Shown here: positions 55,100-64,000 of the stretch, in pieces
How positions within the stretch are numbered: position 1 is the first letter of the stretch
How the letters are laid out: each line of letters starts with the position of its first letter
Assembly: GCF_037126465.1 (NCBI RefSeq)
Contig: NW_026999320.1
Span: 992,001 to 1,056,000 of the forward strand
Direction: 5' to 3'
Source: Ornithodoros turicata
Lineage: Eukaryota; Arthropoda; Arachnida; Ixodida; Argasidae
Length of the DNA: 64,000 nucleotides
Notes under the pieces: model-generated
What the model saw: only the letters and a program-made list of their open reading frames with translations
Told to the model about the DNA's origin: nothing
Database searches by the model: none
Made by a program: the position numbers and the translations under genes

Positions 55100-57605
55100 T
55101 GACTGCAAGAACAAAAATAAAAAATAAGCTGTTACACTCAATAAGTACATGTCGCACCACACAAACTTGGAAACCATTAGCAATAATAAAGCAGCAAATA
55201 AGCAGCAAGCTTTGACATTGCATAAGTATTAGGTAAGTAAACATGCGATATCACTCGGTGTAATCCTTGAAGCTATGTTATTAAATAATCCCTTCTTGTG
55301 CATTTGCTACTTCAAGTAGCACTAAACAGTTCAGCGGAAATTCCCCAACTATGATGCCCCGTGAAAGAACGTGGTTGACAATATCCTTCTAGGACAGCAC
55401 CTACGTCACACGTCTCGCACGTGTAGCAAAGCTGCATTCAACCACTGGAGATGGCGAGGTTTCTGACTCGTAGACAATGACAGGCCCGTTGAGACAGCCT
55501 GCGGTGTACGGCGAGAACTAGTTGTGGGGACATATCTGTAACCTCAAGGAGCGATATAGCACTGAAGATACTATGCGCACACGAAATGGAACATTGCGGA
55601 CTTCTGGTACTTTTTGAACTGGCAATCTTGTGCGTTTCAAGTGGAGAGATGTTTAGAATTTACCTCACTTCCCGATGTTACAATAAATCAACGTATACGT
55701 GTCTCGTATCTTGACTGGTAAATGTAGCGTGCAAAAATGACTTCATGAAAATGACTTCGCGGCGTCCACCTACTATTACGTGAGATGAACCGACCCTGAT
55801 GGCGACAGCGACTGTTGTCGAGCTTGAATACTGATGTTAGGAGGTAAGTGATTGTCAGTTTCTTTTATCAATTAGTTGGACTAGTCCCGGATCTGATCCG
55901 ACCAAGCGTTCCTTCCGGTTTGGCTGTGCCCGCGCGTCCTGCCTCGCCATAACTCTGAAGTCAAATCCAAATTCCTGGATTATGCATGAATTAAGGATGA
56001 CGTACGGATGTGTATATGCCATTATACTTAAATTTGTATTGTTGGGTTGGCCGTTATTTGGTGTTTGTTGCAAAATTTCCCTGTACTTGTCCGACTGTCT
56101 CGCCATGGTGGAACGCATGTTGGGGCGCTTTGTAGAGAATAGACCTCCAAGGTATATTTAAACAGGTAGCGCAACTCCCATAGGCCTCTGTGTCTTCAGA
56201 ATGACGCCATGACAGAGACGGTCAGCGCCATCCATGCGTTGCGCGGACTACTACGATTGTAAATAAATGACGTCAGAAATTACGTCAGCAGTATGAATAA
56301 TAAGTAGTGCATAATTAGCCATGGCATGCTTACATTCGCGCACTTCGTTTGTGTTGTATTCCATTTTCCTCACCCAGGCAACATCACCAGATGAGAACAC
56401 AGAAAAATAAATTATATCAGGTTTAATTAAACATATCAATTATACATATCAGAAATATATACAGTTATCACATATTTTGACAAGTCCAAACAGAAGGGCA
56501 TCGTGATGACTACACAGAAATTAGGAAGGTTCACTTAAGGTCCATTTCTCACCTAGAGATACACGTACACGTAGTGATTAGACGTTGGCATTTATTCAAT
56601 GAGTGGCCACTCTAGGTACATTGCAACAAAACATGACATCGTTGGTGCACAGCTGATTCCTGCTAACACTCACGCTATTATGGTCGCTCGTCCCATGACA
56701 ATTTTTTTTTCGCGGGTCCAGCAACAGGGTTGTATTGTATTCATCTGTTCACACGTGTAAACCTTGGTCTACGGCTCCGAGATGTGAACGTCGCTTCCTG
56801 TTTAACCCAAAAGTTTGGGTTAAACTCCGTATTAACTCAAGTGTATGAACTCCGTATTACAATGCACGGGTACACGACAGGGGTACAGAGATGCACGAAT
56901 AAACACGCACACTGTGACACATGAGCAAAGGGAGCAGTACACGGAAAGGTAGTCGGGTGGTAGATGATTTCGTATATGAGCGCGAGTGGGGCAACATAAA
57001 GTTTTTTCTACGTTGAAATTATGAATAACCTATTAGTACACGCACAAGCCATATCCCATGTTGCAAAGTTTGTCTGTTTACGATTGTACCTCTGCTCCCA
57101 GCACCCAGGATCGCTCGTGTCTCACTGGTAGCTACTCTCTCATTGGTAGCTGGTCGTACTGGTAGCTTTGCCGATGGGTCTGATCTGGTATTTTCACTTG
57201 TTTTCGATACCAGTTGAGATATACCTTGAGACCTCTACGCGACAAACGTCATCATGACGTTGGTAAACTGAAACAAACCTGTAGTTGAAGGCTGGGTTCC
57301 ACGAATGAACACCTCCGCAAACAAAGGTAGGACCCAAGGTCGCGTCCCTCTCAGGGACCATCGCAATCCCCTAAAGACCCTGGTTTTCGGGCGCGACTTT
57401 GTTCACCTATTGCTTCGAACGTAGTTCAACTCTACCAAATTCGTGGCGCTGTCGAATGATGTCATTTGTTTACAAACAGGGAGAGGTCAATTCCTTGAGA
57501 TGATGAACTGACGTGTGGTACCATGCTTTTTTGTACTGTTTAGTCTGAAATCGGCTGTTCTCTTTGCAAAATTTCACATAATGACATTTCTGAAATATTT
57601 CTTAG
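55100..57605. other. Spacer between transposase C and BEN-like gene
   Basis: Lies between a minus-strand and a plus-strand gene (head-to-head), so it could hold promoters, but no specific motif is supported. Short tandem CTGGTAGCT phrases occur at 57,125-57,175. Confidence 0.35.
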
Positions 57606-60600
57606 TGTCAGCAGAAGACATCGCTTCTCAAGTTAGGCGCAAGAGACCCAAGGTGAATCGCATAGTAGAGACAAGTCAGAGTGAAGAAGAAACGCCACCA
57701 GAGGTATCTCGCTCAACAACTTTCTCAGTTAAGTATTACGTCTTCCCTTTGCAGCCACCTACATGTGTGAGCGAGAATGACAAGAAGAAGGTGTACCACC
57801 AACGTGTCATCGAGGCCCGAAAGCACGAAATTAAGGAGAGGTCTCAAAAAGTCACCAAGTCCAAGAAAAAGCAACAAAAGCCACTAACTGATGGAGACAG
57901 TACAGCAATCCGTGTGGACATTAAAAATAACAAAGAGAGCACCATGGATGACCAGAAGAAGCTGCGGGAAAGAGACAATGAACTTCAGAACCTGCGCAGA
58001 ATTAATATAGCCCTGCAATAGAAACTTTTGTGCAAGCTTGATGATCAGGAAGGTATGGTGTGTGAATGCCATTAGTTCACACTTAAAGTGTGCCATTAAG
58101 TACACGCATAGGTTGTGTCTTCATCTGAAAATCTGAAACTAATCTAAAAAAATCATCTGCAAAAAAAAAAAAAGAAAGAAAGATGGAAATCTGAAATGGC
58201 TGATTGCACCATTTGGACTTTCACGTTACTGCAAACAAGGTTTCGTCTGGTTGTGCTGGGGCAGAGGTACAGGCCCAACAAAAGATTGCGGAATACGCGA
58301 GCGGTGCATTTCCTCCTCGGTGCGATATGTTATCGGCGAGCGTTCACTCGTTCAGAGGGGTGAGCGAGTGCCCTGATAGCAACACACAGCGGTAATTTTG
58401 GTATGGCTTGAATGTGCTCGAAACGCGGTTTGAGTTGGTGTTGCTGCCAGTGCACTTCTCGTCCCCTTTGAACGAGTGAACAATCTCGCCTCCGCACGCT
58501 GCTAGGGTGTTGCACCGAGGGGAAAATACACCGCTCGAGTCTTCCGTAACCTTTGTCGGGACTTATACCTTTGTGATGCTTGAGCTAAATATAGTAGATG
58601 AGGTTTTCAATACAGGGCATCCGAAGTGTAGTGAGCATTACCCCTCGATATGGGAAGGGGATTTGTGATTATTACGTAAGCTGCATACTAACTAGAGCTC
58701 TGTATTAAACGTTTAAAGGTCGAAACGTTTAAACGTTTTCTTTGTAACACGTTCCACAGATTAAACGTTTTCTTAAAACACGGTTAAACGTCTTCTGTTA
58801 GATATAGGTTCAACAGCACGTATACGTATTTAAACGTTTTCCCAGGATACGTTTAAACGTTTTCGTTTGCATAAACGTACAGCGCACGTATAGCAACATT
58901 TTCTTAGGAAACGTCTAATCGTTTTCTTTTACATAAAACGTCTCACGGTACGAATATACGTAAACGTTTTTTCAGGAAACGTTCCTTTTTTTTTCTTTTT
59001 TTGGTTACTATAAGCGATAGATCACATGTGCGTTACACACGGTTCGTTATTGTTCGTTATTTGTATATGTTAGGATGACCACGAGGGTGATATTATTATA
59101 AGGAAGAAGTAAACTGCATTTTTTTTCTTTCCCTCTCTAAACACTACAGCTTACTTTCCTTGAAAGGCAGTGCAGGGTATCGTTGAAGTGGCATGTTACT
59201 TTGTCCCGCCCTTTGTGATCGTCTTATGTTTAATAAAGAACAGTCACAGCGCAGGGCGCATTTTATTCCGTTTCTTGGTGGTTAATAGAGCGTTGCCACG
59301 ACCCCGTTCGCAGCGTACACCGAACTCCGCTACGCGTGCACCCATGGCATTGGGATTGCTGACACTCCAAAAACGGAGCTTTATCTCATCAACATCGTCC
59401 GGCAGAATTCCAATTGTGGGTGTTATCCTTTTCTCCATCCCAATTTGTTCATAACGGGAGTTGTACGGTTCTTTGTGGGAATTCGCGTCAGTGCATGATG
59501 CCACAAAAGTCGTGCTCATCCCTTTTTTCCCAGTCTGGCGCAAGAATGATATCTTTCGGGACAGTGACTGGTTTTTAATGCGTAATTGGCAAATGTTCTG
59601 GTTCTAGAGTGCAATAGTGGGAACCAGTAGGAAAGAGCAGGTTACATGCTTCAGAATAAAGTAGTCGCTCAAGGTCACAATCTTCCGCATTGCTCTTTTC
59701 ACCAAAACACTATACTCGCGTAAAGAAGATAAATCGGGAATTTTTAGTATAAACTACCCAAAGCTCACACCAAACGAGCTCACCATTACCGCTACCGCCA
59801 TTACGAGCTCGACATGTTTCAAACTGTAGAGAAACACGTGGGTTCATAATAAAATGTACGACAAAAATGAACACAAATAGGGTTGCTAATAAGCTAATTA
59901 GAGGACAGTGACAAACTGGCGTAGTTGGTAATTACTGATGGCAGCCAAGGACGCGCCAGGCATAAGGGGGACAACTTCTGTCTCTGTGCCTGGCGCGTCC
60001 ATGTTTCCCGTTAATAAAGATAAGAAGTTGCTTAAATAGCTATCCGTTTCGAAAGCCGTTGCGTTTCGTATTAACAAGACGTTCAAACGCTTGACCTTGA
60101 CATAACGTTCGTCCGCTTCATTTTAACAAAACGCTTAAAAGTTTCACTTTAACGACACGTTTAAACGTTTCGTTTCGCATTAACAAAGCGTTTAAACGTT
60201 TCGCATTAAACAAAACGTTCAAATGTTTCATAAGAAAAGGTTTTCCAGACTATACGTTAATCTAAACGGCGTATAAAACGTTTAAACGGAAACGTTTTAA
60301 ACCAAAATCGGAAAAACGTGTTAGATCCCGAGCCCTAATACTAACCGATATGCCAGACAAGAGTCATATATTGTTTCCTGGAAATGTTTGATTCCGTTCA
60401 GGTTACATAAACACCAGATCCCGCGGTGTGGTGAATACGATGATGGCCTTCCACACGGAGACTGAGTGGCAACACATGTTCGAATCCTGTTACACACTGT
60501 GCTGCTTGTGGTTTTTCCGTGGGCTTCCTGTATTACATGAGATCTGTACCGTCCACCTTGGAGTCTACCAAGTACACACACTAACACTTTATCCTCTACT

Positions 60601-63600
60601 CTCTAGTGTCCACGTCTGTATGCACACAGAGCTGCTGTTGCTTTGTGGTGGTAACACGCAACCGAAAAAAAATGAGTTAACCTAGACAAACGGTGCAAGA
60701 ATAAACACAGTTGAAAGCAACATCGTTTCTCATATTCATAGTGAATAGACCACCACACGGCAAGCACTCCTGTTCAAACTATAGGGTGTTCAAGTCAAAC
60801 CGGGACTTTTCATTTTTCGCAAAAGTAAAATGAACTTACAGGCGAGAAATTAGTTTTATTTTCAACGTAATCTCCAGCTGCAGTAATGCACTTGTCCCAT
60901 CGTTTCACGAGGGCTTGGACGCCAACATCGTAGAAATCCTTACCGGCGCGTAGCAACCGTGATCGGACAGCATTCTTCACCTCGTCGTCGCAGCTGAAGT
61001 GCCGGCCCCCAAGGGACGCCTTCAGTGGCTCGAAGAGATGGAACTCGCTGGGGGCGAGGCTGGACTGTAAGGGGGATGTGGCAGCAACTCCCAGCCAAGT
61101 TCCTGTAAGGTGCGTGTCGTGAGATGCGCGGCATGCGGGCGTGCATTGTCCTGTAGGAGGAGGACTCCTTTGGTGATGAGGCCCGGCCGCTTTTGCTTCA
61201 GAGCCTTATGCACAATCCTGGGAACCTGGCTGTAATATGCACTGTTGATCGCACTATATGCACTATTGATATCGAGACATGTTATCCGTTGGTCCTTGAG
61301 GATCAGGCGCTCCACAAGTTGGATGTTCTCAGGAACCCTGACACTGGACTCTGAGCCGCCCCGGCAGGGATCGTCCTGCACTGATGTACGGCCGTCGCGG
61401 AACCGTTTGCACCACTCAAACGCTTTGCTGCGGCTAAGTGTATCGTGACCATACGAAGCCTGAAGTCTTCTGTGAATTTCAGATGACTTTACGCCTTCGT
61501 TCACGAGAAACTTGATGACAATTCGCTGCTCGATGTGCGCGCTCACCTCGTTGTCGGCCATCTTGTCCAGCACGTGTCTTATGTTTTGCACAAACTTTGG
61601 ACCATCACATGGTGAACGTGGAGGCCTGTCGCGTGTGAAAATGACGAAAAAGAAGTAGCGCGAGCCATTTGTACACTCAGGAGACAGAAAGTCCCGGTTT
61701 GACTTGAACACCCCTCGTACTAGCAGTTCGCAGTGGGGAGGGGGGGGAGATAAAGCATGCCAACAATGCGACGACCTTAGTCGTCGCAAACAGCATACTG
61801 GCAAAACAAAGGGTGGTATTTGCTTTGAATAGGGTCAGTTTCTTTGTATTTAATGGGGCTGCAAGACACAGGGTTTTGTTTGATTAGGCATATTCGTGTA
61901 AGGCAGCGTTCACACGGGGCAACTTTTTGCAGCAACTATGAGCAACTTTGGAGTTGCTGTCAGCCGGCAACCTCCAGCAACTCGAGTTGCTCCGAGTTGC
62001 TGCGAATCGCTCCCGGACCGAAAACTTGAGAAGTTGCTCGTGCATCGGCCAATCAGAGAGGGAAGCATTGCCACGTGACTCCCGATGGCGTTGTGGATTT
62101 CGTTCGTGGGTTCATAGGTTCAAATCCTGGAGGTGCAGCTAAAAAATAACTTTTTCTTTTTTTACGAACTTCACGGAAACATATCAGTTGCCACTTCTGG
62201 ACGGCAATAATGATCTATTGGAGTAATAAAACTGACTGAAATTTGATAAACAGCTGCTAAAGAAAAGATTCCACCAGTTCGATTCGAACCCACATTGTCC
62301 GGTCGCCATAAGGTTGCTTGTGGGTGGAGCTACAGAGTTGCTGCGTGTGAACGCGGACTCGAAATTGCTCAAAAGACGTTGGTTTGAGTTGCTTCGAGTT
62401 GCTGGGAAAGGTTGCCCCGTGTGAACGCCGGCTTAGTTTGGTAGAAGAGTAAGACACATTTATGCCTAAAGCAATACTGGGGTTTAAAACAATGAAAAAT
62501 ATATTTAACTCGTGAATGTGCAACAGCAAGCGTTGCACAGGAAGCAGAGCCCCGGGAGCTGAGCCCCGGGAATGCAACTGCATTCCCCGTAAAGTGGAGA
62601 TATGACGTCTGGAATCACTGCCGGGGCAGTGGTAACTGTAACACCCTCCACATTTACCTTGTGCCGTTCAGCGGTTAAGGTACTATGTGACGACACAGTG
62701 GAAATCTATCATGTAGGTTTCAAGGAATCGTTGCCGTCCCTTCACACGCCGAAGAAAAAATGCAACTTGTGAGCACTGTGCCAACTCCAGCCACCCCGCG
62801 AGGCACCGCCTGAGCCAGAGCTTGCTAGCGCAGCCAGCAACAATATGGTGGGAACAACTGTAGCTGAATGCAAGAAGCTAAGTTCGTTCACAGTCAAGAT
62901 ACTTGCTACAAATTGCTTCAGGTGCACCCGTTTTATGTGGGGTGCCCGCTGTCTAATGGAAGTCCTATGCCACTTCCTCAATCCATGGAGTATCTCAACT
63001 GTCACGAAACATACAGCCTCACAGCATATGGTGCATTACAGGCGTCGAGTAAGTTGTGTTACATTCGCTGAGCCCAGGAAGAGTAAAACTGAGAAAAGCA
63101 GATAACATGTTTGGGAAAGTGTCATGTCCCATTTTTAAACAAGCTTACAAAGCGGGTTGTTTGATGACTCATTTTAAAAACTGTAAAAACGCCAGTGTGA
63201 GGGCACAAGAAAGGATGATACAGCACTGAACCGCTTAGTTTGCCAGTTCGGTGCTTTCCAGCCTTTGTGCTTCGCATTGGCGACTTTGTCATCCTGTCCT
63301 TTGCTGAACAATTTCAATTTTGATCTTGCCTGTGCCGTGTACTAACTTGCCTGTGCACTTGCCGCTGATAAAGTTATTTATTCGAAAGACATTTAATCTA
63401 AAAATGGCGAGACATACGTGGGTGTTAGCATTTCTTGGAGCATGATGAACCCACTGCACCTCACGCTCGAGATGATCAATGTACCTTTTTCACAATGGCC
63501 TATGCGCATGCGTATGTCGTTGAGGCGCCGGGGAGGATTATCTCCGACTTCCCCAGATGGCGCAGTATGGGGACGACAGAAGTGGGGACCAGTGGGGAGG

Positions 63601-64000
63601 CAGCGCGAATGGCGCGAGCTTGTTGCCCCCACTCCGGACCGGTTTTGGTCCTTTGTCCTTGCTACTCACGCGCCGAGCATGGTTCATTGGAGAGCCGCTA
63701 GGATACGACGCGTATGTGAAAGGGATCCATTTAGTCTCAGGAGTCGCGACTAATACTGCGCTCTAAAATACAGTAGTTGTTCAAACTCATATTCACTTAG
63801 ACATAAGGCACAGGTTGTTAATTGGGGATCAAAAAATCAAAAGTGAAAATGAGACAACATTTTAAATTGGAAGCTTTAAGAAAATCAGTACCGTGTTTGT
63901 GGTTTTCAGATTGTGAAATACTTTTTTCTTTTTCGCATTTCAGTGCGTCACAGATAGACATTGGCCAGGGGCTGCACATTGAGCAGATGGTATGGGAACG
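57606..64000 (+). CDS. Coiled-coil, BEN-like gene (partial, runs off window)
   Basis: Exon 57606-57703 (acceptor TATTTCTTAG) encodes a Lys/Arg then Glu-rich stretch (RRKRPKVNR, SEEETPPE). A 51-nt GT...AG intron (57704-57754, acceptor CCCTTTGCAG) precedes exon 57755-58052, which encodes a charged helix rich in Lys, Glu and Gln ending NELQNLRRINIALQ, then TAG (58018-58020), then KLLCKLDDQEG to the donor CAGGAAG|GTATGG. A linker exon (PREAPPEPELASAASNN) is likely near 62,793-62,845. The last exon starts at 63944 after TTTCGCATTTCAG and encodes ASQIDIGQGLHIEQMVWE, resembling the start of a BEN domain. BEN domains bind DNA or chromatin factors. The in-frame TAG suggests decay unless readthrough or alternative splicing applies. 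The long intron holds three transposons. Confidence 0.5.
58053..58692. other. Intronic spacer before hAT element
   Basis: Noncoding; poly(A)-rich stretch near 58,160-58,180. It ends in ATACTAAC (58685-58692), the hAT target duplication. Confidence 0.4.
58693..60337. mobile_element. hAT-type element (TSD ATACTAAC), AAACGTTT words
   Basis: Ends TAGAGCTCTG and CCCGAGCCCTA, flanked by the exact 8-bp repeat ATACTAAC (58685-58692, 60338-60345). Both ends are filled with GTTTAAACGTTT-type words (58,715-58,985 and 60,065-60,300). Inside, a minus-strand frame (59244-59543, 99 codons) has protein-like composition but no known motif, and GGACGCGCCAGGCA faces its complement across about 30 bp near 59,950-60,000. 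Confidence 0.85.
60346..60783. other. Intronic spacer
   Basis: No gene or paired repeat seen. It ends with TA (60782-60783) at the left mariner end. Confidence 0.4.
60784..61713 (-). mobile_element. mariner element, internally deleted
   Basis: Inverted ends GGGTGTTCAAGTCAAACCGG (60784) and its exact complement ending at 61713 (26 bp match). TA lies at the left end; the right flank reads CT, so the TA duplication is lost there. At 930 bp it is shorter than the usual 1.25-1.3 kb. Confidence 0.88.
60810..61561 (-). pseudogene. mariner (DD34D-type) transposase, defective
   Basis: The start ATG at 61561 (MADNEVSAHIEQRI) opens the N-terminal helix-turn-helix region (EQRIVIKFLVNEGVKSSEIH, AFEWCKRFRDGRTSVQDD). 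The protein then jumps to RIVHKALKQKRPG and the second catalytic region LLQDNARPHAA. The intervening segment with the first catalytic Asp (the GDETW-type block) is absent, and AINSAYYSQ-like codons at the junction are partly duplicated. HPPYSP is followed by a one-base frameshift where the third catalytic Asp should be; the remaining C-terminus continues in the shifted frame to TGA at 60810-60812. Two catalytic positions are lost, so it is inactive. Family role: cut-and-paste transposition at TA. Confidence 0.9.
61901..62433. mobile_element. TIR element with AGCAACTCGAGTTGCT words
   Basis: Ends AGGCAGCGTTCACACGGGGC and the complement of AGCCGGCGTTCACACGGGGC, flanked by TA (61899-61900, 62434-62435). 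Both ends are tiled with AGCAACT/GAGTTGCT words, including the 16-bp perfect palindrome AGCAACTCGAGTTGCT (61976-61991). tRNA-like GGTTCAAATCC (about 62,120) and a facing GGGTTCGAATC (minus, about 62,285) occur in the middle but fold into no cloverleaf. Confidence 0.78.
62436..63943. other. BEN-like gene intron and linker exon region
   Basis: The only supported coding piece is the candidate linker exon near 62,793-62,845. The stretch 63,190-63,380 has an AATAAAG-like signal and resembles transposon 3' sequence but was not assigned. Confidence 0.35.

Overview
The window looks like repeat-dense, intron-containing genomic DNA from an arachnid, most probably a tick. The basis is spliceosomal introns (GT...AG), a DUF4806-type gene, Tnp2-like transposases, Penelope, mariner, hAT and Ty3/gypsy elements, hammerhead ribozymes, and no confident single-copy housekeeping gene. 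The tick assignment is inference from the transposon repertoire, not a database result.

Layout. 0-7.4 kb: scattered MITE and SINE debris, a 0.6 kb fold-back and arrays of short palindromic words. 7.4-17.4 kb: a Tnp2-like transposase (copy A, one nonsense codon plus an N-terminal frameshift), followed on the same strand by a multi-exon DUF4806 gene whose largest intron holds an antisense Penelope-like element. 18.7-22.2 kb: a giant fold-back with arms of about 1.1 kb, interrupted by a hAT-type element. 22.8-28.0 kb: a nearly pristine Ty3/gypsy retrotransposon on the minus strand (129-bp LTRs, 4-bp target duplication, gag and pol open, -1 frameshift heptamer). 28.3-33.5 kb: a degenerate tandem array interrupted by a 3.8 kb TTAA-duplicating element. 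35-38 kb: a pogo-like MITE and three palindromes set among (TA)n runs, one carrying a hammerhead ribozyme on each strand. 39-46 kb: a LINE 3' fragment, nested elements with CCCA termini and 2-bp duplications, and transposase copy B. 46.7-49.5 kb: a THAP-domain exon split by a 2.4 kb element. 51.9-55.1 kb: transposase copy C (minus), split by a hAT element that itself carries a solo-LTR-like insert. 57.6-64 kb: a plus-strand coiled-coil, BEN-like gene running off the window, its long intron filled by a hAT, a mariner and another TIR element.

Two themes recur. First, Tnp2-like transposase genes lie near DUF4806 or BEN-like genes and near small elements that share CCCA... termini and 2-bp duplications. 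Second, many small elements are tiled with their own perfect palindromic word (for example AGCAACTCGAGTTGCT). Several insertion boundaries are supported independently by paralogous empty sites or by interrupted protein domains. Almost everything coding here is of mobile-element origin, and only the Ty3/gypsy element looks intact.
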